Shown piece after piece: positions 1-10,383 of a stretch of 44,849 nucleotides of DNA. Made by a program: the position numbers and the translations under genes. The DNA lies in contig NZ_JACVVE010000044.1 in assembly GCF_016648105.1 (NCBI RefSeq), positions 1 through 44,849 of the forward strand, given 5' to 3'. The notes beneath the pieces were generated by a model that had not been told where the DNA came from, did not search any database, and saw only the letters and a program-made list of their open reading frames with translations. Each line of letters starts with the position of its first letter. The stretch's first letter is position 1. This stretch comes from Pseudomonas sp. S31. Its GTDB lineage: Bacteria > Pseudomonadota > Gammaproteobacteria > Pseudomonadales > Pseudomonadaceae.

Positions 1-51
1 CCTGTTACCGCCGTGAAAGGGCGGTGTCCTAGGCCACTAGACGAAGGGGAC
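1..51 (-). tRNA. tRNA-Glu (anticodon TTC), cut by the window edge
   Basis: Read on the minus strand, the sequence starts GTCCCCTTCGTCTAG, the usual 5' end of bacterial tRNA-Glu. It continues through the D arm and the anticodon loop CTTTCAC, with TTC as anticodon, and runs off the window just after the anticodon stem. The 3' half (T arm and acceptor) lies outside. A good promoter sits about 70 bases upstream (126-154). Confidence 0.93.
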
Positions 52-394
52 ACGCTGCTGGCATTACTGCCTGCTTTCACTCCCTGCCGCGTTTCGCTGT
101 GTGCTTTACGCTGCAAGTGGCGCGCATTCTATGGATGCCTTGCAGGGCCGTCAACCCTTTTGTAGAAATTTATTTAAATCAATGACTTCGGGTGTCGCGG
201 CGGGTAGCTGAGAGGGGCGCCCGAGGATTGGCGTTGATTTTCTGACGGTATCGCGGCATTAATGCGCCAGCATGTAGCGGGATTGTAGTTATATGCCAGC
301 TGGCCGATATAGAAAGAGATTTGCCTGCGAGGGCCTCTCGCGAGCAAGCTCGCTCCTACAATTCATGCAATAACCTATTCATGAGGCATTAACG
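52..394. other. Gap between tRNA-Glu and the gene at 395
   Basis: This 343-base gap holds the tRNA leader and promoter, then AT-richer sequence near 165-185. A single REP-like half palindrome lies at about 337-360 (CGCGAGCAAGCTCGCTCCTACA). I see no coding region in it. Confidence 0.6.
126..154 (-). promoter_or_regulatory. Sigma-70 promoter of the tRNA-Glu transcript
   Basis: On the minus strand, TTGACG (149-154) and TAGAAT (126-131) are separated by exactly 17 bases. They are followed by the GC-rich discriminator GCGCGCC, the kind seen in stable-RNA promoters under stringent control. Transcription would start near position 119, leaving a leader of about 68 bases before the tRNA. Seen directly in sequence; activity is inferred. 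Confidence 0.75.
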
Positions 395-1162
395 GTGACA
401 CCACTTCTGATCACACTGCTCATCGTGGCGGGCATCGCATTGCTGATCGTGATCGGCTACCTCAACAACGTGGTCGAGAACGGCAAGCTCGAGCGCGCGC
501 GGTTGAAGGTCGAGCTGTCCGACCGCCTGCGCCGCTGTGGCGAAATCACCGAGACGTTCCCCGGCCAGTTCATGACCCCGGCGCTGAAGCTGCTGCTGAC
601 CCGCCTGGAACTGAACCTCAACCAGCGCCAGTTGAACCTCGACAAGAACAGCGCCGAGATCAAGGCACGCATCGCCGAGCTGGAGGGGCTGATCGCCAAG
701 GGCGAGCAGATTCCGGTCAACAACCCGCCGAGCCCGATCCAGACCGAGGTCAAAGCCAAGGATGTGCGCTTCTTGCTGGAGGCGCTGCACAACCAGATCG
801 TGCGGGCCAACCAGGAAGGTTTCCTCAATACCCAGGAGGCCAAGTATTGGGTCAAGGAAATCCGCCATATCCTGGTACTGCTGCACATCGAGTTCTTCAA
901 CAACCTCGGCCAACAAGCCCTCCAGCAGGAGCAGCCGGGGCAGGCGCGACTGGCGTTCGAGCGCGGCGTGCAATACCTGCGCAAGCAGCCGGAGCCCAAA
1001 CAGTACGAAGAACAGCTGAAATACCTGGAAAAGCTGCTGGCCCGGGCCAATGCCCAGGTGCTGGACAAGATGGAACCAGCACAGGACGAGCACAACGAAC
1101 TGACCGATGGGCTCAAGACCGATGAAGACGAGACTTGGAAGAAGCGGGTGATCTACGATTGA
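395..1162 (+). CDS. Conserved membrane-anchored protein of unknown function
   Basis: A 255-residue protein with one N-terminal hydrophobic segment (about residues 3-21) that should anchor it in the inner membrane. The rest is soluble, charged and mostly helical. The region around residues 60-100 is rich in Leu, Glu and Lys and looks like coiled coil. I recall close Pseudomonas relatives carrying the automatic label 'DNA repair ATPase', but no Walker A motif is visible here, so I would not use that name. The start is the GTG at 395, preceded by GAGG at 383-386 with good spacing. It is a single gene with no co-directional partner. The reading is sure, the function is not known. Confidence 0.85.
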   Translation: MTPLLITLLIVAGIALLIVIGYLNNVVENGKLERARLKVELSDRLRRCGEITETFPGQFMTPALKLLLTRLELNLNQRQLNLDKNSAEIKARIAELEGLIAKGEQIPVNNPPSPIQTEVKAKDVRFLLEALHNQIVRANQEGFLNTQEAKYWVKEIRHILVLLHIEFFNNLGQQALQQEQPGQARLAFERGVQYLRKQPEPKQYEEQLKYLEKLLARANAQVLDKMEPAQDEHNELTDGLKTDEDETWKKRVIYD

Positions 1163-1217
1163 TCCACCGCCACTGCCCCTCGAAACAAGAAGCAACGCAG
1201 GCACGAGAACAAGCCGC

Positions 1218-1257
1218 AACCACACGCCTCCGACTCGAGGTACCGAGGCGTGTGGTT
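1218..1257. terminator. Perfect 13-bp hairpin between convergent genes
   Basis: AACCACACGCCTC (1218-1230) pairs exactly with GAGGCGTGTGGTT (1245-1257) around a 14-base loop. It lies between the stop of the plus-strand gene at 1162 and the stop of the minus-strand RCC1 gene at 1266, so it could end transcription from both sides. Neither side has a clear T run, so it may instead be a processing or stability hairpin. Confidence 0.5.
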
Positions 1258-1265
1258 ACGTTGAG

Positions 1266-3055
1266 TCAATTTGCAGCGATCACGCTCTGCCGCTGCCGAC
1301 CCAGCAACGCACGGCCACGGCTTGCGCTTGTAGCCCGATAAGTGACATACGTATCGATCTGATCGCGCACCGCAGAGTTATCACCCCCACCCGCTTGGTC
1401 TCCCCAGCTGATCACCCGGCCATCCCGCCGCAACGCGACAAAACCATGGGTATTGGCGTAAAGCGCCTGGATGTCCACCAACTCACTGGCTACCGGGGTA
1501 GTATCACCACCGACCGTAGTGTCGCCCCAGGCTTTTACCGTACCGTCCTGGCAGAGCACGGCGAAAGCATGAGAGGACCCGACTACTTGCGCCACGTTGA
1601 CCAGTTCAGAAATTTCAGCAGGTGGTGTACCTCCAGAGCGTTCCGCGCCCCAGGCCACCACGCTGCCGTTACGGCGTACTGCCGCAAAAGCACTCGATGT
1701 GGAAACCACGTCGATGACGTCGGAAAGCACCTCGATTTCCGCAGGCAGGGTGCCTCCCGCGGTATTCGCGCCCCAGGCCACCAAATGCCCGGTTACTCTT
1801 TGCGCGACAAAGGCCTCAAGGTTGGAGCAACATAGTCGGACGATATCGGTATAGGGGGCCACCGGATCAGCATTACCGCCGCTGTCCCCTTCCCCCCAGG
1901 CCACCAGTGTGCCGTTAGTACGCCTGGCAGCGAATGCAGCAGAATTTCCCATCACATCTTCGATATCAGTTAATGCCAGGATCTCTTCCGGCACAGTGCC
2001 ACCGAACGTTCTCGCCCCCCATGCCACCACCTGCTTCCCATTGCGCAGTGCAGCGAATGCGTTGCTCGCAGCGACAACCCGCACAATGTCGGTAAGCGCA
2101 GCAATCGGTTCAGGCACGGTTGCGCCAACGCCGCTCGCCCCCCCGCAACCACAGCACCTGTTTCCTTGATACCGGCAAAGGCTTGCGCATTGCCGATGAC
2201 CTCGCGGAACCCTTCTGGCGAAACCTCGCCCAGGTCTCCACCTTCAGTGGGAACTCCCCACACCACAATGCTTCCATCCGCCCGACGCGCTGCGTAGGCA
2301 CCGGATGTACAGCTCACCTCGACCACGTCATCGAGCGTTCTGATCACGGTTGGAATAAGCCCGCCATTGCCTGCGTCGCCCCAGCCCACTACGCGCCCAT
2401 CGTTGCGCAATGCAACAAAAGCTCCAATTCCGGTCGGTGAACTCATATATATACCATTGCCGATGATATTCGCTGGATTCAATGTGACCAGATCATGCTC
2501 GGCGCGTACTTGCAGAGGCAGATGCGGCTGACTGTCTAGCCATTCTCCCGCACTGCTCCATTCAGGGGACCCGCAGTATCGCCATTCAGCCATGATCGGT
2601 TGGCCCGTATCAGCCTGGTAAGCCCGTAGATATCGAGAGGCATATGCAGCTCGCTGGGCGCTACGCGTATGCCGGGCCCCCAAAACCTGCAGCAGTCCTT
2701 TCCCGACAGTAGCTCGCACATCGTATTCGACAGTACCAGTGGACTGCTCAGGCGGGTTGCCGCCTGGCTGCACGAAATAGGTTACCCCAATGCTGCCATT
2801 TTCATTGGCCTTGATGACGGAGTAGTCAATCTTGAACCGCTGTTCGCCCGGTTGTATCACGCTGTGCGTCTTACTGTCCGAGTACGCGCCCATCACTGCG
2901 ATACGCACCTGGTCCTGCGCTTGCAAATTGGCACTGGCGGCGATGAACACCGTTGCTCCTTGCGTGACAAGGTCGAGATCGATCCCCCCCTCTTCCGTGG
3001 CTTCTTCAATGATCAGATCCGGAAGCGCTGGGGTCAGGAGTTTATTTTCAGCCAT
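1266..3055 (-). pseudogene. RCC1-type repeat protein, split by a one-base frameshift
   Basis: Read from the ATG at 3055 (GAGGA a few bases upstream) this would be a protein of about 596 residues. The first 200 or so resemble a bacterial surface or tail-like N-terminal part. Nine units of about 45-50 residues follow, each with a core like G-x-V-V-A-W-G, as in RCC1 beta-propeller repeats. The frame breaks in the third unit at a run of seven C (2138-2144 on the plus strand). Before it the frame reads KETGAVVA and after it GASGVGATVPEP in the other frame. Adding one T on the minus strand restores the Trp codon of the repeat core exactly. The two halves are otherwise open and well conserved among themselves. 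Either the gene is newly inactivated or this is a sequencing error. Function unknown; RCC1 repeats mediate binding to proteins or other ligands. Confidence 0.8.
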
Positions 3056-3156
3056 GATGATTTCCTCATATCCAATTAACTTTCCGGCCTGAATTCAGGC
3101 CGCACGATGCCCTGCGCAGCGGGTCTCGCTGCACTTTTTCTCAGGGTTCATATGAA

Positions 3157-3890
3157 TTACGGCTTACAGACTTCGCCACCCGTCAATGTTCGGTCGATAT
3201 AGAACAAAGCCCGTGACGACTTACCGTAACCTCCCGCCAACTTAAACAATTGGTAGCTAATGATGGCGGATGCTTCCTTAACCATCGGTTCGATATGCTG
3301 GTCGTAGTGCAGTACCGTGACCTCGAAGCCCTATATACGCTCGCCCAGGGCCGGATGGTCGTCAGGTAGCGGATTATGCTCAGACCAATAGAAAACCGCC
3401 TTGTCGAGCCCGCGCATGCCCAGGTAGCTCAGCACCTGCGCAGGTACTTCGCCATGTTGGGTGAGGTAGTCGTCGGTGATGACGCCGTACAACTCATCAG
3501 GGAACACCTCGTGTGGGACCGTGAGGCGTTTATCTACGGGGTCGATCGGTGGCCAGAACTCCTGGCGGGCGACAGCGAGGAAATCTGCACCCTCCGGGCG
3601 CCAGCCCAACTCCAGCGTGTGGGAGTACGCGGGGTTCTGTGAAAAGTCCCTCTCCGGCACGATGACTTCCAAGTCGTCGTCAAGGGCCGCTCTCGTCAGG
3701 ATCCCCTGAGGGTTCTCTGCATCGTTCTCGTCACGCACGATCGCGGGTACATCGGGTTCTTTGTAATTGACATGCGTTGGCCAGCTATCGGCAGTTTTCA
3801 GCATGTTCACGATGGCCCCCTCGGGTCGAGTAGCGAGTCTCGGAGGGCTGCAATGTTGTAGCCCACCAGTTGCCGCCATTGGACACTCAA
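3157..3890 (-). pseudogene. Remnant of an unrecognised gene with several lesions
   Basis: The clearest open part runs from about 3832 down to an in-frame TAG at 3331-3333. The same frame stays open beyond that stop for 57 more residues (GFEVTVLHYDQHIEPMVKEA and on) to a TAA at 3157. This reads as natural protein, so the TAG is probably a nonsense mutation. At the N-terminal side another frame (WRQLVGYNIAALRDSLLDP, about 3822-3878) looks more protein-like than the frame the ATG at 3879 would use. That suggests a one-base deletion near 3822. No good start codon or ribosome site is seen for that frame. I do not recognise the family. It lies 101 bases upstream of the RCC1 gene on the same strand and may have formed a unit with it. 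Confidence 0.6.
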
Positions 3891-3984
3891 GGGGAAACTT
3901 TGCAAACTGACAAAAATGCTAGGTAGGTAAAACAACAGGCCCCGCAGGGCCCGTCATTTCGAGCAGAAAGGATCTGTCATCGGT

Positions 3985-4476
3985 TCAGAATGGTGGGCAG
4001 TCAGTCAACTCCAGAAAGATCGCCGCCAACCGCTCCAGCCCCAGCTGATCCGCCTCACTGAAACGCGCAAGCTTCGGGCTGTCGAGGTCGAGCACGCCAA
4101 TCAGCCTGCCCTCCTTCACCAGCGGAATCACCAGCTCGCTGTTCGACGCGCTGTCACAGGCGATATGCCCCGGAAACGCATGCACATCCTCCACCCGCTG
4201 GGTCTGCCGGCTGGCGGCCGCAGCGCCGCACACACCCTTGCCGAAAGCGATGCGCACGCAGGCCACCTGGCCCTGGAACGGGCCAAGCACCAGCTCCTCG
4301 TTGCGGTTGAGGTAGAACCCCGCCCAGTTCAGGTCGTCGACCTGGCTATAGAGAAACGCCGAGAACTGCGCGGCGTTGGCGATGAAGTCGCGCTCGTCGG
4401 CGAACAGCGCCTGGACTTGCGCCGCCAGCAGCGCGTAGCCACCGAGGCCTTCGCCACTGGCATTGAGGTCGATCAT
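3985..4476 (-). CDS. msrC: Free methionine-(R)-sulfoxide reductase (GAF domain)
   Basis: A 163-residue single-domain GAF protein of the fRMsr family, which reduces free methionine R-sulfoxide with electrons from thioredoxin in the cytoplasm. The three family cysteines are present at C73, C83 and C107. Their spacing is the same as C84, C94 and C118 of the E. coli enzyme. Other family signatures visible are the LNWAGFYL stretch near residue 49 and SNSELVIPL near 111. The start codon lies directly against the stop of the DUF815 ATPase upstream (0 bases between), so the two are translated from one message. Length and residues are those of an active enzyme. Confidence 0.93.
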   Translation of the reverse strand: MIDLNASGEGLGGYALLAAQVQALFADERDFIANAAQFSAFLYSQVDDLNWAGFYLNRNEELVLGPFQGQVACVRIAFGKGVCGAAAASRQTQRVEDVHAFPGHIACDSASNSELVIPLVKEGRLIGVLDLDSPKLARFSEADQLGLERLAAIFLELTDCPPF

Positions 4477-5364
4477 TTACTTTTGCTCCAGCAATTGCAG
4501 CCCGACCCAGTAGCGGGCGAACTGATAGGCACAACGGCCATTACGGTTGCCGCGCCCGGTTGCCCAGCGCACGGCGAGGATGTCGAGCGCTTCGGTTCGT
4601 TCCCAGCTCAGGCCCGCAGGGCGCGCCAGCTGGCCGATCCAGTGCTCGACCACATTGAGGAAATGCTCTTGGGTGAACGGGTAGAACGACAGCCACAGGC
4701 CGAAGCGGTCGGACAAGGCGATCTTGTCTTCCACCGCTTCGCTGGGATGCAGTTCGCCATCGACCCGTTTCCAGTTCTCGTTGTCGCTCTCCTTCTCCGG
4801 CACCAGGTGGCGGCGGTTGGAAGTGGCGTACAGCAGCACGTTGTCCGGCGCCTGCTCCAGCGAGCCGTCGAGCACGCTCTTGAGGACCCGGTAGTCGCCC
4901 TCCCCGGCTTCGAACGACAGGTCGTCGCAGAACAGGATGAAGCGCTGCGGCAGCTTTTGCAGTTGTTCGACGACGCGCGGCAGGTCGGCCAGGTGGTCGC
5001 GCTCGATTTCGATCAGGCGCAGCCCGGCGCCAGCATGCTCGGCCAGCAGCGCACGCACCAGCGAGGATTTGCCGGTGCCGCGCGAGCCCCACAGCAGGGC
5101 GTGGTTGGCGGGCATGCCGTTGATGAACTGGTGGGTGTTGCGGCCCAGCTGCTCGACTTGTTTATCGACGCCGATCAGGTCGGACAGGCGGATGTCCAGG
5201 CTGACCTCGAGCGGCAGCAGATAGCCGCTGCGGCCATCGCGCTGCCAGCGCGCGGCCAGGGTGGTAGCCCAGTCGATGTCCGGGCGCGGTGCCGGCAACA
5301 GGGGTTCGAGACGTGCCAATACGGATTCGGCGCGTTCCAGGAAAGCATTCAAGCGAGCGTCCAT
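4477..5364 (-). CDS. DUF815-family AAA+ ATPase
   Basis: A 295-residue predicted ATPase. Walker A is GSRGTGKSS (about residue 95) and Walker B is LFCDDLSF (about residue 145). Downstream are sensor-like features such as LLYATSNRR (about 180), where the Asn fits sensor 1. This matches the DUF815 family of AAA+ proteins, whose substrate I do not know. The ATG at 5364 is chosen because AGGAG lies 5 bases upstream. An extended reading to 5502 would run through the REP pair at 5399-5484 and is not credible. It is followed without a gap by msrC, so it is the first gene of a two-gene operon. Confidence 0.9.
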   Translation of the reverse strand: MDARLNAFLERAESVLARLEPLLPAPRPDIDWATTLAARWQRDGRSGYLLPLEVSLDIRLSDLIGVDKQVEQLGRNTHQFINGMPANHALLWGSRGTGKSSLVRALLAEHAGAGLRLIEIERDHLADLPRVVEQLQKLPQRFILFCDDLSFEAGEGDYRVLKSVLDGSLEQAPDNVLLYATSNRRHLVPEKESDNENWKRVDGELHPSEAVEDKIALSDRFGLWLSFYPFTQEHFLNVVEHWIGQLARPAGLSWERTEALDILAVRWATGRGNRNGRCAYQFARYWVGLQLLEQK

Positions 5365-5398
5365 GACGACTCCTACAAATTCGGATGTGGGGCTGCCT

Positions 5399-5484
5399 GT
5401 GCCGGCCTTTTCGCGGCTAAAGCCGCTCCTACAGGAACTGCACAATCCCTGTAGGAGCGGCTGTAGCCGCGAAAAGGCCGGCAT
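5399..5484. repeat. REP pair (REPIN)
   Basis: Two inverted copies of the P. putida REP element: GCCGGCCTTTTCGCGGCTAA at the left and its complement at the right, around a spacer of about 14 bases. It separates the divergent DUF815 ATPase and sagS genes. This copy has the CGGCTAAAGCCG variant of the core. Confidence 0.9.
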
Positions 5485-5589
5485 AGGCAATAGAGCAATC
5501 AAGGCTGAATGTGCGACAGACCCGCCAGCAGCCGGGGTTGATCGGCTATGCTTGCGCAGCGCAAGGGACGTGAAACCGGCTCGGGACTC

Positions 5590-7894
<2,305 letters not shown>

Positions 7895-7905
<11 letters not shown>

Positions 7906-8383
7906 GCAGGCGCTCGATGTCGGCTTCCAGGGCCTGGGGCTTGGTGCTCGGTGCATAGCGCTTGACCTGGCCGCTGGCCGGGTCGACCAGGAACTTGGTG
8001 AAGTTCCACTTGATCTTCTGCGTGCCGAACACGCCCGGCGCACGCTGCTTGAGCGCGACGAACAGCGGGTGCGCAGCGGGCCCGTTGACCTCGACCTTGC
8101 GAAACAGCGGGAAGCTCACGCCGAAATTGCGCTCGCAGAACTGCGCGATCTCGCGCGCCTCGCCCGGCTCCTGCTTGCCGAACTGGTTACAGGGGAAGCC
8201 CAGCACCACCAAGCCGCGCTCGCGGTATTGCTGCCATAGCTGCTCAAGCCCCTTGTACTGTGGGGTGAAGCCGCACTGGCTGGCGGTGTTGACCACCAGC
8301 AGCGCCTTGCCGGCGAAGTCGCCGAGCTTCTTGTGCTCGCCCGCCAGGGTCACGCAGGCGATGTCCTGCAGCGACGTGGCCAT
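7895..8383 (-). CDS. gpx: Glutathione peroxidase family thiol peroxidase
   Basis: A 162-residue protein of the glutathione peroxidase fold, reducing peroxides in the cytoplasm. In bacteria these usually take electrons from thioredoxin. The peroxidatic cysteine is C37 in NTASQCGFTPQY. The other catalytic residues are Q67 (GFPCNQFG) and W126-N127 (KWNFTKFL). C65 in the same GFPCNQFG motif and C83 are further cysteines; which resolves the reaction is not clear. The start at 8383 lies 2 bases after the msrB stop, so msrB and gpx form one operon. Its 3' end overlaps that of sagS by 11 bases in convergent orientation. Confidence 0.92.
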
Positions 8384-8385
8384 GC

Positions 8386-8787
8386 TCAGGCCCCGGCTCG
8401 CGGGGTGAAGTCCAGACACACCGAGTTGATGCAATAGCGCAGGCCGGTGGGGGGCGGCCCGTCGGGGAACACATGGCCCAGGTGGGCGTCGCACTGGGCG
8501 CAGGTGACCTCGGTGCGGATCATGCCGTGGGAGGTGTCGCGGATCTCGATCATCGCGCTCTGCTCGATCGGCGCGTAGAAACTCGGCCAGCCGCAGCCGG
8601 AATCGAACTTGGTGGCGCTGTCGAACAGCGCCAGGCCACAGCAGATGCAGGTGTAGGTGCCGTCGCGCTTCTCGCTGTTGTACTTGCCGGTGAACGGCCG
8701 CTCGGTGCCCTTGAGGCGGCAGACCTGGTACTGCGCCGGGTCGAGCATCTCGCGCCATTCTTCCAGGGTTTTTTCGATCTTTTGCAT
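8386..8787 (-). CDS. msrB: Peptide methionine-(R)-S-oxide reductase
   Basis: A 133-residue MsrB, which repairs methionine R-sulfoxide in proteins. Zinc cysteines are C47/C50 and C96/C99. The catalytic cysteine is C119 in the RYCINS motif, with C65 in SGCGWPSF as the likely resolving residue. It is the first gene of the msrB-gpx operon and is divergent from alaA. A purine-rich ribosome site (GAGGTACC) precedes the ATG. Confidence 0.95.
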   Translation of the reverse strand: MQKIEKTLEEWREMLDPAQYQVCRLKGTERPFTGKYNSEKRDGTYTCICCGLALFDSATKFDSGCGWPSFYAPIEQSAMIEIRDTSHGMIRTEVTCAQCDAHLGHVFPDGPPPTGLRYCINSVCLDFTPRAGA

Positions 8788-8955
8788 GTGGGTACCTCGG
8801 CAGGCTGAATTTCACCTCGCGCCGTCTTTTCCCTGGCGCGGGCGGCACGTATATTAGGTGGCTTCGTGTGCAAGGCTCCAAGTCTGGCACCCGCGCCCCG
8901 CCCTTTCAAACCTTTCGACGGCGGCGCACCGCGTATTCTCAATCGGGATCACATC

Positions 8956-10167
8956 ATGCAGTTCAGCAAATCGAACAAGCTCGCCAATGTCTGCTACGAC
9001 ATTCGCGGCCCGGTGCTCAAGCACGCCAAACGCCTGGAAGAGGAAGGCCATCGCATCCTCAAGCTGAACATCGGCAACCCGGCACCATTTGGCTTCGAGG
9101 CGCCGGACGAAATCCTCCAGGATGTGATCCGCAACCTGCCCACCGCCCAGGGCTACAGCGACTCCAAGGGCCTGTTCAGCGCGCGCAAGGCGGTGATGCA
9201 TTACTGCCAGCAGAAGGAAATCGCCGGCGTCACCATCGAGGACATCTACCTCGGCAACGGCGTCTCCGAGCTGATCGTCATGTCGATGCAGGCGCTGCTC
9301 AACAACGGTGACGAAGTGCTGATCCCGGCGCCGGACTACCCGCTGTGGACCGCAGCCGTGAGCCTGGCCGGCGGCAAGCCGGTGCACTACCTGTGCGACG
9401 AGCAGGCCGACTGGTTCCCCGACCTCGAGGACATCAAGGCCAAGATCACCCCGAACACCAAGGCCCTGGTGATCATCAACCCGAACAACCCGACCGGCGC
9501 GGTGTACTCCAAGGAACTGCTGCTGGGCATGCTGGAGCTGGCGCGCCAGCACAACCTGGTGGTGTTCTCCGACGAGATCTACGACAAGATCCTCTACGAC
9601 GAAGCCGTGCACATCAGCACCGCCTCGCTGGCTCCCGACCTGTTGTGCCTGACCTTCAACGGCCTGTCCAAGTCGTATCGGGTGGCGGGCTTCCGTTCCG
9701 GCTGGCTGATCATCTCCGGGCCCAAGCACCACGCCCAGAGCTACATCGAAGGCATCGACATGCTGGCCAACATGCGCCTGTGCGCCAACGTGCCGGCCCA
9801 GCATGCCATCCAGACCGCCCTGGGCGGCTACCAGAGCATCAACGACCTGGTGCTGCCGCCCGGCCGCCTGCTCGAGCAGCGCAACCGCACCTACGAGCTG
9901 CTCAACGACATCCCGGGCGTGAGCTGCGTGAAGCCGATGGGCGCGCTGTATGCCTTCCCGCGGATCGACCCGAAGGTCTGCCCGATCCTCAACGACGAGA
10001 AGTTCGCCCTCGACCTGCTGCTGTCCGAGAAGCTGCTGATCGTCCAGGGCACCGCGTTCAACTGGCCGTGGCCAGACCACTTCCGCGTGGTGACCTTGCC
10101 GCGGGTGGATGACCTGGAAGCGGCGATCGGAAGGATCGGGAATTTCCTGCGGACTTATTCGCAGTAA
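8956..10167 (+). CDS. alaA: Alanine-synthesising PLP aminotransferase AlaA
   Basis: A 403-residue fold-type I aminotransferase, very close in length to E. coli AlaA (405), which makes alanine from pyruvate and glutamate. The PLP lysine is K239 in FNGLSKSYRVAGFRSGW. The cofactor-binding stretch INPNNPTGAVYS (about 174-185) and SDEIYD (205-210) are also present. The ATG at 8956 gives the family N-terminus (MQFSKSNKLANVCYDIRGPV); longer in-frame starts run into the msrB promoter region. A GGGCCGCAAAGCGGCCC hairpin follows at 10185. Confidence 0.95.
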   Translation: MQFSKSNKLANVCYDIRGPVLKHAKRLEEEGHRILKLNIGNPAPFGFEAPDEILQDVIRNLPTAQGYSDSKGLFSARKAVMHYCQQKEIAGVTIEDIYLGNGVSELIVMSMQALLNNGDEVLIPAPDYPLWTAAVSLAGGKPVHYLCDEQADWFPDLEDIKAKITPNTKALVIINPNNPTGAVYSKELLLGMLELARQHNLVVFSDEIYDKILYDEAVHISTASLAPDLLCLTFNGLSKSYRVAGFRSGWLIISGPKHHAQSYIEGIDMLANMRLCANVPAQHAIQTALGGYQSINDLVLPPGRLLEQRNRTYELLNDIPGVSCVKPMGALYAFPRIDPKVCPILNDEKFALDLLLSEKLLIVQGTAFNWPWPDHFRVVTLPRVDDLEAAIGRIGNFLRTYSQ

Positions 10168-10184
10168 TTGCTTGCCCCGCGAAT

Positions 10185-10201
10185 GGGCCGCAAAGCGGCC
10201 C
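10185..10201. repeat. Recurrent hairpin GGGCCGCAAAGCGGCCC after alaA
   Basis: A 7-bp perfect stem with loop AAA. The same short hairpin occurs at 19548, 30317 and 33414, each time just after a gene end. It has no T run here. It may be a small repeat family or a mRNA 3' end structure. Confidence 0.6.
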
Positions 10202-10308
10202 CCTGCAATCTCGCAGGACATTTCTTACATCCTGCAACGCTCTACCTCACAGCCCGCGCCCTATCCTCTGCCATACTCCGCCGTACACAGTTTGAAATAG
10301 TCCGTGGA

Positions 10309-10336
10309 TTGAAACCACGCGACCGGCCCCTTATAT
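10309..10336 (+). promoter_or_regulatory. Sigma-32-like heat-shock promoter of htpX
   Basis: TTGAAA (10309-10314) is followed after 12 bases by CCCCTTATAT (10327-10336). This is close to the sigma-32 consensus CTTGAAA, 11-16 bases, CCCCATnT. It lies about 48 bases before the htpX ATG, and htpX is a heat-shock gene in E. coli. A second TTTGAAA at 10291 is also present. Confidence 0.7.
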
Positions 10337-10383
10337 ACCCCGCAGTAAGCAACAAACCCTTCCGTCAGGAGAACGTCACAACC

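Noticed and set aside
389..1225. 278-residue open frame on the minus strand opposite the gene at 395
   Set aside because: It is Leu/Gln/Val-rich with no family character and lies fully opposite a gene with a good ribosome site. Such shadows are common at high GC.
5366..5374. TGTAGGAG before the ATPase gene as a captured REP arm
   Set aside because: Only eight bases match and AGGAG is a normal ribosome site, so chance is enough.
4165..5454. 429-residue plus-strand frame across msrC and the ATPase
   Set aside because: It covers two well-supported minus-strand genes and runs into a REP pair.
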